NCBI GenBank assembly: GCA_016649875.1
Contig: JAENWW010000001.1
Coordinates: 124,001 to 188,000, forward strand
From: Coriobacteriia bacterium
GTDB lineage: Bacteria > Actinomycetota > Coriobacteriia > WRKU01 > JAENWW01
Direction of reading: 5' to 3'
DNA: 64,000 nt
The position numbers were made by a program, and so were the translations under genes. Below the pieces are notes generated by a model. It was not told the DNA's origin, did no database searches, and saw only the letters and a program-made list of their open reading frames with translations. This document shows, one piece after another, positions 9,408 to 17,533 of this stretch (the stretch's first letter is position 1; the number at the start of each line of letters is the position of its first letter).

Positions 9408-10481
9408 TTATGCCACCTCCGCCTTTCTCGAAACCCTGTCGAGACGAACGACGACCGCCTCGCCTGCACGCGGAGTCCAGACGCGATCGGGGTCCGGGCA
9501 GACCTCGCGAATGGACGATTCTTCACTGGCGACATACACGATGCTGCCTGATTCGGCGGCAACGAGCGGACGCAGTTTGATGCGATCGCTGAGAGCGATC
9601 ATGCCTTCGCTGGTGCCGAGCACGATGGCGAAGGGGCCGTTGAGCATAGCCGAACCGTACTTACGACGAAGTGCCGTGTAATACGCCTTGTCGGCCTCAT
9701 CCATGCGGTCGATTTCACTCCAAAGCGGCGCCGCCAAAGCGCGACACGCCTGCTCGACGGTCAAACCGTCTTTACGCATGAGCTTGTCGAACAGATAGGC
9801 GACGACTTCGGTGTCGGTACCCATGGTGCAGTGATAGCCGAACTGCTCGACATAGCGCGAGTTGATGCCGTAGCTGGAAAGCTCACCGTTGTGCACGATG
9901 GAAAAATCGAGCAATGCGAACGGGTGCGCACCGCCCCACCAGCCCGGCGTGTTGGTCGGAAAGCGGTTATGCGCGGTCCACGTGTGGCCTTCGTACTCGT
10001 CGAGGCGATAGAAGTGGCCGATTTCTTCGGGGAATCCGACGCCCTTGAAGACGCCCATGTTCTTGCCCGATGAAGCGACGAACGCTCCGTCTATCGCCGT
10101 GTTGATGTGCATGACGGCATCGACGACGTAGTCTTGCTCGGTCGTATCTTTTTGCTTGATGATGCGGTCGTCCACGGTGACGAAATAGCGCCACAGAATC
10201 GGACCGGCATCGATACCGACGGTCTTTTGCGTGGGCAAAGGCTCGTTTCTGTCGACTCGGAAGTTGCGCTCGAAATAGATATCGCACGCTTCCTTGGCCT
10301 CGGTCGAGTCATACATCATATGAAAACAATAATGATCGGCGAACTCGGGATAAATTCCGTATCCCGCGTATCCGGCACCGAGGCCGTTTCCGCGATCGCG
10401 CTGGACGGCCATCATCTTCATGATGACTTCTCCGGGAATCAGAGCTCCGCTCTTATCGCAAATTCCTGCTAAACCGCACAT
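9408..10481 (-). CDS. Glutamate synthase, class II glutamine amidotransferase subunit
   Basis: 357 residues. It begins MCGLAGICD, giving an N-terminal nucleophilic cysteine after Met removal, the hallmark of Ntn-type class II amidotransferases. Further signatures are TWTAHNRFPTNTPG, HPFALLDFSIVHNGELSSYG and TMGTDTEVVAYLFD, which bind glutamine, and NGPFAIVLG with ALSDRIKLRPL near the end. The protein hydrolyses glutamine and channels ammonia to the FMN subunit encoded immediately downstream. It corresponds to the first domain of large bacterial GltB made as a separate chain. Only two bases separate its ATG (10479-10481) from the stop of the Hdr-like gene, so it is co-translated with it. Confidence 0.94.
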   Translation of the reverse strand: MCGLAGICDKSGALIPGEVIMKMMAVQRDRGNGLGAGYAGYGIYPEFADHYCFHMMYDSTEAKEACDIYFERNFRVDRNEPLPTQKTVGIDAGPILWRYFVTVDDRIIKQKDTTEQDYVVDAVMHINTAIDGAFVASSGKNMGVFKGVGFPEEIGHFYRLDEYEGHTWTAHNRFPTNTPGWWGGAHPFALLDFSIVHNGELSSYGINSRYVEQFGYHCTMGTDTEVVAYLFDKLMRKDGLTVEQACRALAAPLWSEIDRMDEADKAYYTALRRKYGSAMLNGPFAIVLGTSEGMIALSDRIKLRPLVAAESGSIVYVASEESSIREVCPDPDRVWTPRAGEAVVVRLDRVSRKAEVA

Positions 10482-10483
10482 GA

Positions 10484-11881
10484 TTATTCCTCACTCTCGG
10501 CGTTGGTTTCGACTTTATTTTCAAATTCTGCGTCGAGTGCAGCCAGCACGTCGCGCAAAGCGTGTCCACCGGATTTCGGGACATCGGCCAGACCGAGCTT
10601 TTTTCGTGCCGAGGCACGCGGCGCTCCGAGCACTCCTTGATCGAGAATCATCTCGAAGCCCGTCTTGACCGCCTCGGGCCCGATTCCGCGCGCAACACCG
10701 AGTTCTTTGAGTGTACGCATGGTGTCGGCCATACCGATTCGCGAATGACAAAGCTCTTGGCAGTTGTAACACTCGACGCACTTGAATGCCTCGGCGCTCT
10801 CGATCGCCTCGTCCATGCGTCCTTCGACGAGTGCTTGAATCAAGTCGTTGGGGCGGAAGGTCGGATCGATTTTGCCGACCGGGCAGTCATCTTTGCAGGC
10901 GCGGCATCCGTTGCACTTGTTGAGAAGCGACACATCGAAATGACGTGCGAGATGCTCGTTATAATCTTTTGTGGCATCCCACTTCTCAAAAAAGCTGTCG
11001 GTCGACACTTTGTGTCCGTCAAGTCCGAGTTCCTCTTTATCGACGCCGAACGAAAGAGCCAAAATCTCGCTCAAGAAAAAGACCGGAATATCGAACTGCT
11101 CCTTGGCGCGCTGCATCGCCGCTTGATTCAAATCGAACTGCAAGAAGCATGATGGGCACGCGACGATCAGGGCATCGACATCGTTGATTTTGAGGTCGTC
11201 GAGCTTGCGACGTGCAAACGCAAGGGAGGAGTCACGGGCACCCACGCGGTCGAGTGCGCCTCCGCAACATTGCATCTTGCTCGGATAGTCGACGACGGTC
11301 GCGCCGAGAGCGGTGATCAAGCTCTCGAACTTAGTCGGGTGCAACGCATCGTCCCACCGAATCGCAGGTTGCGGGCGCAACATGTGGCAGCCGTAGTGCA
11401 CGGCGATGCGCATGTTGTTCAAAGGACGTTTCACATGTGAGGCTACCGCCCCGATGCCGACTTCGTCGCAGAGGTACTCCGCCATGTGGTAGACGCGCGC
11501 ACTCCCGGTGTACTTCATCGGGTTTTCCGCGTACTCAGGATTGCTTTCCCCGGCCGCCTCGAGAGCGGTGTTGATGCGATCGCGGTCGCGCCACGAGGTG
11601 GTCAAATGGCTCTGCGTTTCTTTGAACGTCGAATAGCACCCGTTACACGGCGTGATGACATCGCGACCCTGGCGCTCACAAAGTGCCAAGTTACGCGCGG
11701 CGCCGGCGTAGAATGCATCCTCCGAGTTAGCTTTTGCAAGCACACCTTCGGGGCAACACGTAAAGCCGTCGACATCGTGGATTTTAGTCGAAAGCACATC
11801 GAACACGATGCGCGTCGACTTCTCGATGTAGGGCAAACGCAAAGGAATCGTGCATCCCCAAAATACGGTATATTCGCTCAC
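10484..11881 (-). CDS. Heterodisulfide reductase-like (HdrB-HdrC order) iron-sulfur protein
   Basis: About 465 residues. Residues 1-300 hold two cysteine-rich CCG domains, the HdrB/GlpC type: FWGCTIP, FTCCPEG and PCNGCYSTF, then HYGCHML, MQCCGGALD and ACPSCFLQF. These bind the non-cubane 4Fe-4S clusters of heterodisulfide reductases. The C-terminal third has two cysteine sets, CNGCRACKDDCPVG and CVECYNCQELCHS, as in HdrC. In methanogen HdrD the HdrC part comes first, so the order here is reversed. The GTG at 11879-11881 is chosen because AAGGAGG precedes it; a longer frame starts upstream without such a site. It is the first gene of the glutamate synthase operon. An electron-transfer role to that enzyme is inferred from context, not proven. 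Confidence 0.85.
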   Translation of the reverse strand: MSEYTVFWGCTIPLRLPYIEKSTRIVFDVLSTKIHDVDGFTCCPEGVLAKANSEDAFYAGAARNLALCERQGRDVITPCNGCYSTFKETQSHLTTSWRDRDRINTALEAAGESNPEYAENPMKYTGSARVYHMAEYLCDEVGIGAVASHVKRPLNNMRIAVHYGCHMLRPQPAIRWDDALHPTKFESLITALGATVVDYPSKMQCCGGALDRVGARDSSLAFARRKLDDLKINDVDALIVACPSCFLQFDLNQAAMQRAKEQFDIPVFFLSEILALSFGVDKEELGLDGHKVSTDSFFEKWDATKDYNEHLARHFDVSLLNKCNGCRACKDDCPVGKIDPTFRPNDLIQALVEGRMDEAIESAEAFKCVECYNCQELCHSRIGMADTMRTLKELGVARGIGPEAVKTGFEMILDQGVLGAPRASARKKLGLADVPKSGGHALRDVLAALDAEFENKVETNAESEE

Positions 11882-11991
11882 AGCAACCTCCTTTTTCTCA
11901 TTAAAAAACGCCCACGCGCTTTCCCTTACGGGAGAGTAGGTGAGCGCCGTTGCTCGATATAGATTTTCGCACAACACCGTGCGATGGGTAA

Positions 11992-12020
11992 ACTATACAT
12001 CATTTACAAAGTCGTTACAA
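11992..12020 (-). promoter_or_regulatory. Sigma-70 promoter of the hdr-glt-glnA-glnR operon, with a GlnR-box-like element
   Basis: On the minus strand, a -35 element TTGTAA (12015-12020) and a -10 element TATAGT (11992-11997) are separated by 17 nt, giving a leader of about 100 nt before the GTG start. The -35 region also reads GTAAC-N6-GTAAA (12003-12018). This resembles the actinobacterial GlnR half-site pair gTnAc-N6-GaAAc. Since the operon ends with a GlnR-like gene, autoregulation is plausible. The promoter is well supported by consensus and spacing; the operator is tentative. Confidence 0.6.
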
Positions 12021-12142
12021 TACAATTTTTTACGCTGATTCGTCTCAAAACGAACTGCACGCATCTCGAAGAGTCGTCCGAACAAACGTTCAGGTCCATG
12101 TCCTCCTTCTTCGTATACTGACTATATTAAAGGAGGAACGAA

Positions 12143-12607
12143 ATGTCTGAAATGAAAAAGATCTCGAGAGTCGACGGCTTTCAATTCGTCAACGATCGAA
12201 AGCGCAACCTTCAAACGCCGCATGAGCTATGCGCCGAAGGGACAACAATTGTAAGCGGACATTTTGCACTGCAAACCGCCGACAAGGGACAGGCGGAAGT
12301 CTGCCACAAGCTGAAAAACGGTGCCCTATTGTCAATCCATCGTGAAAGCGGGCTCCTCATCCCCCCTTCGATGGAGGACATCGCTTCAAAGCACGGGATT
12401 GATGTCGAAAATCTCCGTCAAAAAACTGCTTTGATACGCCTTAAAGATGCAGAAGGTAACATTCTCGATATTCTTGGACAGGAAGCAAGCTCTGCTGTCG
12501 TCGATTCATTGAGTGCCGGAATGCATGTGGAAGCGCGTGTTTGTAGCTCCGAGGATATGTTCGACGGGTGGAGAATCATTCGATACCGCATTATTCAGGT
12601 GGAATAG
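12143..12607 (+). CDS. Uncharacterised 154-residue cytoplasmic protein
   Basis: I do not recognise this protein. It is 154 residues long with no signal peptide, membrane segment or cysteine pair pattern. It looks soluble and mixed alpha/beta, with a central SMEDIASKHGIDVENLRQKTALIRLKDAEGN-type stretch (shown in part) and a C-terminal segment ending in IIRYRIIQVE that suggests a small beta barrel. AAAGGAGG at 12130-12137 is a strong ribosome-binding site, and a -10-like TATACT lies at 12114-12119. It is transcribed divergently from the Hdr/glutamate synthase operon and ends at a strong bidirectional terminator, so it is probably a single-gene unit. Codon use fits its neighbours. Confidence 0.7.
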   Translation: MSEMKKISRVDGFQFVNDRKRNLQTPHELCAEGTTIVSGHFALQTADKGQAEVCHKLKNGALLSIHRESGLLIPPSMEDIASKHGIDVENLRQKTALIRLKDAEGNILDILGQEASSAVVDSLSAGMHVEARVCSSEDMFDGWRIIRYRIIQVE

Positions 12608-12656
12608 GACTCCCACACAATGCGTCCAATACGAATGAGACCGTGCATTTTCGACA

Positions 12657-12695
12657 ACATATGCTCCGAGACCGAACTGACCTCGGAGCATATGT
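12657..12695. terminator. Bidirectional intrinsic terminator
   Basis: A perfect 14-bp inverted repeat (12657-12670, ACATATGCTCCGAG, and 12682-12695) encloses an 11-nt loop. AT-rich sequence follows on the right (TTTAAAGAAATTT). It lies between two converging genes, the 154-residue protein on the plus strand and the NapH-like gene on the minus strand, and can serve both. Confidence 0.75.
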
Positions 12696-12710
12696 TTAAA
12701 GAAATTTACC

Positions 12711-13922
12711 CTATTTCCCTTTAACTCCCGTGAGCGCGGCTTTCACCGCATCAAATTCATAACCCGGAACATATTCCGAAATAAGCTTCAACTGTGTATC
12801 TGATGGAACATCTTGCGAAATGCCCATTTTGGAATAGAACTCATTTAGTTCAAAACCGGTATAGGAAGCGCCCTCTTCGATAGTCATAGAACCTCGAAGC
12901 GTGTCTATCGTAATATATTCGTTTGATTTCTGAACCTGTTCGACGCTCGGAATAGACACCTTGTACACTCCTGTTGCATCCATCACAAAGAGCACACCGA
13001 AGAATATCACCACGCCGGCAGTGACCAGAAGCAAGGGGGAAATCGACTTCTTGAAGAAGGACACTGAAACAGAGCTCTTCTTCGTCGGACAGACTGTCAC
13101 ACATTTCCCGCACATGATGCACTCGGGGCTCGTCACCACGTTACGCTCGACGACTCGATCAGTCGATGCACCGATGTTTTCCCTATCGCCCTCGGAAGAT
13201 GGTGTATCGCAAAGCCCGCCTCCGCTCTCTTTCTTGTTTACTCCATATACATCGATATTCATCGGACACGCTTTGTTGCACTTGCCGCACTCGACGCAAG
13301 TTGAAGAAACACGCACTTTAGTCGGACTCAGAAATCCCAGAAGCCCATACATCGCCCCTGCCGGACAGAGATACTTACAAAAGAACCTATCGTAGAGAAT
13401 CGAACCGACCAACGACACGAACAAAACTATATAACCGACCAGGTACTGAGATCTTTCGGGAGAAGCTAAGTGCGAATAGGCGGTCCAAGGGTCATACGGT
13501 GCGATGAAAAGCGACGCTGTTTTCCATGCCATGTATGTAATGAAAATAAGAACTACATATTTCCCATACCTCAGGAACACATCAACTTTTTGAGGAATGA
13601 CCAGTTTATTCTTTCGATTCAATTTCCCAAAAAACTCTTGCAGTGCACCGAATGGGCAGATACTTCCACAAAACGATCGATTCAAAAAAAGTGCGAATAT
13701 CAGCGTGAACCAAAACAGGATGATCGTTCCGGTGAATATCTTTTGTATCGTAGAGTGTGCGGTGAGAAATGACCAAAAGCTCTCCAGCCCCCCGACCGGA
13801 CAAATGGCATGCACAGACGGTAATGCATTCCCTCCTTGCGTATGCATTACAAAAAGCCACGTCACCCATACGAGAATGCCCGCCAAAACCCCATATCTCA
13901 CAATGCTATACCACTTTTTCAT
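12711..13922 (-). CDS. NapH/YccM-like 4Fe-4S membrane electron-transfer protein
   Basis: About 403 residues from the ATG at 13920-13922, which has AAAGGA upstream. The N-terminal part has about five membrane helices interrupted by cysteine motifs typical of the NapH/polyferredoxin family: AICPVGGLES, CGSICPFGALQEF and CKYLCPAGAMYG. Two ferredoxin motifs follow, CVECGKCNKACP and CIMCGKCVTVCP, then one more helix and an extracytoplasmic tail of about 85 residues (VPSVEQV- to VKGK), which is unusual for NapH itself. Such proteins pass electrons between the quinone pool or ferredoxin and periplasmic reductases. No partner reductase adjoins; the two-component system directly upstream on the same strand may control it. 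The exact redox partner is unknown. Confidence 0.85.
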   Translation of the reverse strand: MKKWYSIVRYGVLAGILVWVTWLFVMHTQGGNALPSVHAICPVGGLESFWSFLTAHSTIQKIFTGTIILFWFTLIFALFLNRSFCGSICPFGALQEFFGKLNRKNKLVIPQKVDVFLRYGKYVVLIFITYMAWKTASLFIAPYDPWTAYSHLASPERSQYLVGYIVLFVSLVGSILYDRFFCKYLCPAGAMYGLLGFLSPTKVRVSSTCVECGKCNKACPMNIDVYGVNKKESGGGLCDTPSSEGDRENIGASTDRVVERNVVTSPECIMCGKCVTVCPTKKSSVSVSFFKKSISPLLLVTAGVVIFFGVLFVMDATGVYKVSIPSVEQVQKSNEYITIDTLRGSMTIEEGASYTGFELNEFYSKMGISQDVPSDTQLKLISEYVPGYEFDAVKAALTGVKGK

Positions 13923-14012
13923 GCGTATCCTTTCCCTTTTGTATAAAGAACGTCCTACAAAAGTACTACGCACAAAAGAGCAATGAGTGACATTTTCGTG
14001 TCATATTACGCA

Positions 14013-15539
14013 CTATTCCATGTGTTCAGGATAACCAAGGATCTCGGGCTTTGAATTCTCTTTTTGGCGGACGCTGAACGTTATCGAATCCTTCTGTGCG
14101 CTATGCACCGATATGTCCATATCATGCCTATGGGCAATCTCTTGGGCAATCGGTAAGCCGAGCCCGGTTCCTCCACCCGTGCTTACTGCACTGGAAGTGT
14201 AAAATCTGGTAAACATGTGCTCGGCATCTTCAAAAGATACCCCCTCCGCATGGTTTGATACATGGATTTCATCGCGAGCAAACTCGACATCGACCGTATC
14301 GCCGGGCTCGGAAAATTTAACGGCGTTGTCCAATAGGACCATCAGCATCTGTCGCAGGCGGCCATAATCTCCCGTGACGGCATAGTGGTCATAGGCGCAT
14401 TCGGACGCGAGTATGACTCCCTTTTTTTGGGCTACATATTCAAATGAGGTTACCGCATCACGGAACACTTCACACAAATCGACCGTTGATTTCTCTATGG
14501 AAAAATTCACGTTTTGAAGCGTCGAAAGATCCAACAGATCTCCGACCAGGCGCTGAAGGACAAGCACCTCCTGAAGCATTTTTTCATACACCTCACGCAC
14601 AGCGTCGGGCTCGGTCACAACGCCGTCTCGCAGCAACTCTATCGATCCACGCAAAACGGTTATCGGCGTCCGCAACTCATGTGAAACGTTCGATATAAAA
14701 TCACGACGCATTTTTTCGAAGTTTGCGTGTTCCTCCTCGGCATCTTGAAGATGCACTGCAAGTGTGTCCATCGCCCGTGCAACATCGCCGATTTCATCTT
14801 CTTGCGCTATCGTCGCAACACACTCATACTCGCCGGAAGCCATATGCAATGCACGCTTCTGCAAAGCTGTAAGAGGTTTTGTGAATTTAACAGAAAGGCT
14901 CTTTGATGCAAGAAACGCTACAAATAAAGCCACGATTACGCACAACAAAAGAAGGAACAGATTTTGGTTGATGCTTTCGGCATATCCCCTCACGGGCGCA
15001 TGTAGCAAAACGACGCCGACGACCACGCCCGAGCTGTCTTTTACAGGGGCGCCCACGGTAAGTGTCGGCGCATGCAAAAGCCCACTGAATTCTTCGCTGA
15101 ATGCGGTTTCTCCTTTGAATACTTTCGCGACGAGCTCATCGGCACCTGCCGGAATATCTTGATACGTATAAGAGACCCCCGCCCCGACTGTCGAAGCGGC
15201 ATTCATGCCCATGGATCCTGAGGCATGCGTAGGAGTTATCAAATCGAGATTTTTGTCTACAATCCAAACATCTGCAAGCGATATGGCATTTACCAAATCG
15301 ATGTAGTTGGCATAATTCCCCTTACCCATGCCTTGACGCATGTCACCTTGTGCCGAGGAAATATAGCTTGCTGCCGTCTGAGCAATCGCTTGCGCTTTCG
15401 ACACCATGTCATCACGATAGGCACGCTTCATATGCAGGTCGAAGAGTACGGAGAACAGCCCGCCGACGATGAGGGCGAAGAGAACCAACACCACAACGAA
15501 GTAGACGCTTAGGCGTCGTTCAATTTTACTCTTCGCCAT
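14013..15539 (-). CDS. Membrane sensor histidine kinase
   Basis: About 508 residues. Residues 10-35 form a first membrane helix, about 36-185 an external sensor region, and about 190-212 a second helix, followed by a HAMP linker. The HisKA dimerisation helix has the phosphorylated His in FISNVSHELRTPITV (about residue 287). The ATPase domain has LLDNAVKF, EPGDTV and GTGLGLPIAQEIAHRH. The ATG at 15537-15539 is preferred because GAAGG lies 8 nt before it; an ATG five codons earlier is possible. It overlaps the response-regulator gene by 14 bp, so they form a cognate pair. The ligand is unknown. Confidence 0.93.
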   Translation of the reverse strand: MAKSKIERRLSVYFVVVLVLFALIVGGLFSVLFDLHMKRAYRDDMVSKAQAIAQTAASYISSAQGDMRQGMGKGNYANYIDLVNAISLADVWIVDKNLDLITPTHASGSMGMNAASTVGAGVSYTYQDIPAGADELVAKVFKGETAFSEEFSGLLHAPTLTVGAPVKDSSGVVVGVVLLHAPVRGYAESINQNLFLLLLCVIVALFVAFLASKSLSVKFTKPLTALQKRALHMASGEYECVATIAQEDEIGDVARAMDTLAVHLQDAEEEHANFEKMRRDFISNVSHELRTPITVLRGSIELLRDGVVTEPDAVREVYEKMLQEVLVLQRLVGDLLDLSTLQNVNFSIEKSTVDLCEVFRDAVTSFEYVAQKKGVILASECAYDHYAVTGDYGRLRQMLMVLLDNAVKFSEPGDTVDVEFARDEIHVSNHAEGVSFEDAEHMFTRFYTSSAVSTGGGTGLGLPIAQEIAHRHDMDISVHSAQKDSITFSVRQKENSKPEILGYPEHME

Positions 15540-16242
15540 TTTGAAAACCTTCAAACTTATACCCTACGCCCCACACCGTTTTTATCTCCCAGTCTTCATG
15601 TTTTACAACATCGGTCTTCGCTCTGAGACGTTTGACGTGCGAATCGACGGTGCGCGTGTCACCAAAATAGTCATATCCCCAAAGCCGTTGCAGAAGATCT
15701 ACGCGCGAAAAAACTTTCCCCCTGTTAGTCATCAAAAGCCACAGGAGTTCGATTTCTTTTTTTGTAAGCATCATAGGTTGCTCGACGATTTTCGTCGTAT
15801 AGGTTGTGAGGTTAACGGTAAGTGAACCGTATGTCGCTTCCTCACCGTTTTCTTCATTCTCAGGTTCGAGTCTACGCAATACCGCCCGTACCCGTGCCAT
15901 TACCTCGGAAGGAGAAAATGGCTTGACAATATAGTCGTCGGCACCGATATCAAGCCCCATAATCCTCTCGAAGTCCTCTCCCCGTGCCGTAATCATGATT
16001 ACGGGGGTCGAGGATATCCGCCGTATCTCTTTGCACACCGCAAACCCGTCCATCTTCGGCATCATGACATCGAGAAGCACTATGCTGGGCTGATGGGCCT
16101 TCAAAAGAGCAAGAGCTTCTTCGCCGTCTTTCGCTCGATAGGTCCGATATCCGTCACGATGCGCATATTGTTCCAAAATCTCTGCTATTTGTATATTGTC
16201 ATCGGCAATGAGTATCGATTGCATCGATTGATCGGGCCGCAT
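15526..16242 (-). CDS. OmpR/PhoB-family response regulator
   Basis: 238 residues. The receiver domain has the acidic pair in LIADDN, the phospho-acceptor Asp58 in IVLLDVMMPKMDG, Thr in MITARG and Lys in IVKPF, so it is fully competent. The C-terminal winged helix reads YGSLTVNLTTYTT, ELLWLLMTNRGKVFSRVDLL and YDYFGDTRTVDSHVKRLRAK. AAAGG precedes the ATG. It is cotranscribed with the overlapping kinase gene and divergent from the secreted Gly-rich protein. The shared intergenic region is rich in TGACA/TGTCA elements and is the likely binding target. Confidence 0.95.
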   Translation of the reverse strand: MRPDQSMQSILIADDNIQIAEILEQYAHRDGYRTYRAKDGEEALALLKAHQPSIVLLDVMMPKMDGFAVCKEIRRISSTPVIMITARGEDFERIMGLDIGADDYIVKPFSPSEVMARVRAVLRRLEPENEENGEEATYGSLTVNLTTYTTKIVEQPMMLTKKEIELLWLLMTNRGKVFSRVDLLQRLWGYDYFGDTRTVDSHVKRLRAKTDVVKHEDWEIKTVWGVGYKFEGFQNGEE

Positions 16243-16289
16243 ATGAATGCCTTTCTCTTATATGTATGACTGAATTACACCACAGATTG

Positions 16290-16362
16290 CAGACATGTCA
16301 CACCTTTTCTGACAACTTGTCATGTAAAGACACACGAAAAGACATAGTTATGACACAGACAC
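16290..16362. promoter_or_regulatory. Cluster of TGACA/TGTCA repeats between divergent genes
   Basis: The space between the response regulator and the DUF2680-like gene contains a perfect palindrome TGACAACTTGTCA (16310-16322), a TGTCA at 16296-16300, and TGACAC and AGACA copies further right. A similar TGACA-N6-TGTCA palindrome lies at 13988-14003, upstream of the NapH-like gene. A shared operator for the response regulator is a reasonable guess; no consensus is known for it. Confidence 0.4.
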
Positions 16363-16429
16363 TGAGTACTATTGCACCATACCCACCAGACAGGTGGGGG
16401 TCTCGCACAAACGACAGAAAGGACTACTC

Positions 16430-16915
16430 ATGAAAAAGAAACGTATTACCATCATTGCAACGGCTTTAGCCGCCACTTTGATCTTCGCATCGGTCGCCTA
16501 TGCGGCAACTGCTCCGCAAAGCATGGCTGAAATCGCAGCCTCAGTGATGGGAAAATCAGTCGATGAAATGACCCAACAAAGGACAAATGGGAATGTTACG
16601 TACGGTTCGCTTGCAAAAGATGCAGGCAAGCTTGAGGAATTCCAAGCTGCAAAGCTGGAAAATACAAAGGCTATTCTCGACCAGCGAGTCGAGGCCGGAA
16701 CAATCACACGTGCTCAAGCAGACACAACCTTGTCAGCCATTGAGGATAATCAGAGTGCATGCGACGGCACCGGATCGGCAGCTATGGGAAGAAATAATGG
16801 CGGCGGATTCGGCGGCGGCACAGGCCTTGGCTCAGGTAATGGAGCCGGCCGTGGCTCAGGTAATGGCGGTGGCCTAGGTCAAGGTGCCGGCACAGGAGAG
16901 TGTCTCAACCAGTAA
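16430..16915 (+). CDS. Secreted DUF2680-like protein with glycine-rich tail
   Basis: About 161 residues. It starts with a clear signal peptide (MKKKRITIIATALAATLIF, cleavage after VAYA). The mature part has YGSLAKDAGKLEEFQAAKL, ILDQRVEAGTITRAQAD and AIEDNQSACDGTG, closely resembling the DUF2680 family found mainly in Gram-positive secreted proteins. Residues from about 120 on are a low-complexity Gly/Asn/Ser/Ala region with GNGAGRGSGNGGG-type repeats. The ATG at 16430 follows AGAAAGGA; a longer frame exists but has no site. It is divergent from the response regulator and ends at a strong terminator. The function of DUF2680 is unknown to me. Confidence 0.82.
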   Translation: MKKKRITIIATALAATLIFASVAYAATAPQSMAEIAASVMGKSVDEMTQQRTNGNVTYGSLAKDAGKLEEFQAAKLENTKAILDQRVEAGTITRAQADTTLSAIEDNQSACDGTGSAAMGRNNGGGFGGGTGLGSGNGAGRGSGNGGGLGQGAGTGECLNQ

Positions 16916-16935
16916 TATCAGAAAAATAAAGGTAC

Positions 16936-16972
16936 AAAAAAGCACCCCTTTTTAAAAAAAGGGGTGCTTTTT
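16936..16972 (+). terminator. Intrinsic terminator after the DUF2680-like gene
   Basis: A GC-rich stem formed by AGCACCCC and GGGGTGCT is extended by A/T pairs on both sides, with a run of T after it. It lies 20 nt past the stop codon. The A/T arms on both sides let it also work for rpmE on the other strand. Confidence 0.9.
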
Positions 16973-17010
16973 ATATCCGTAAGGATCGTTGTTCACCGGA
17001 GCCAAGAAAA

Positions 17011-17442
17011 CTACTCTGCAGCAGGTGCCTCTTCGGCAACCGGAGCTTCTGCGGGAGCGACAGCTTCCTCGGCAGGTGCCTCGGGAGCAGGAGCCGGTGC
17101 AGCAGCTTCGTACTCGGCAGCCTTCTTCGCCTTCTCGGCGGCCTTGACTTCACGCGCGACCTTCTTCTCGGCCTCGGCAGCCTCGGTAGCGATACGGTTT
17201 GCCTCTGCAACCTTCTTCTCACGCTCGAGTGTAGTCGCGGCAGCTGCGCCGAACTTATCTGAGAAGCGCTGTACGCGTCCACCGGTATCAATCAGTTTTT
17301 GCTGACCGGTGAAGAACGGGTGGCATTCGTTGCAAAGTTCGATGCGAACATCGCCACCGTGAGTTGACTTAGTCTCGAAACGATTACCACATGAACAGAT
17401 ATATGTGGTCGTCTCGTATGTAGGGTGAAGACCCTCTTTCAT
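17011..17442 (-). CDS. rpmE: 50S ribosomal protein L31 with long Ala/Glu/Pro tail
   Basis: Part of the large ribosomal subunit. The first 70 residues are a normal zinc-binding L31: [19 protein letters not shown] with Cys16 and Cys18, then [14 protein letters not shown] with the second Cys pair, so it is the zinc-containing form. After [10 protein letters not shown] comes an extra tail of about 70 residues rich in Ala, Glu, Lys and Pro, first helical and charged ([12 protein letters not shown]), then [12 protein letters not shown]-like. Usual L31 is 65-85 residues, so the protein is nearly double length. GGAGG precedes the start. It has its own promoter between it and rho. Confidence 0.95.
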   Translation of the reverse strand: MKEGLHPTYETTTYICSCGNRFETKSTHGGDVRIELCNECHPFFTGQQKLIDTGGRVQRFSDKFGAAAATTLEREKKVAEANRIATEAAEAEKKVAREVKAAEKAKKAAEYEAAAPAPAPEAPAEEAVAPAEAPVAEEAPAAE

Positions 17443-17500
17443 AGTTGAACACCTCCGATAGTGCCTTGGTTTCCGACCAAAGCGAGGACATAGACATTAG

Positions 17501-17529
17501 ATAATACCAGCGTGTATACGTTTAGGCAA
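17501..17529 (-). promoter_or_regulatory. Promoter of rpmE
   Basis: On the minus strand, -35 TTGCCT (17524-17529) and -10 TATTAT (17501-17506) are separated by 17 nt. The predicted start lies about 50 nt before the rpmE start codon. A small hairpin (TTGGT / ACCAA around 17466-17480) lies in the leader. Confidence 0.65.
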
Positions 17530-17533
17530 GCAA

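Noticed and set aside
7929-9551. 540-codon plus-strand open frame
   Set aside because: It lies antisense to the clearly recognised glutamate synthase subunit genes and has no family features; an effect of GC-rich codon bias.
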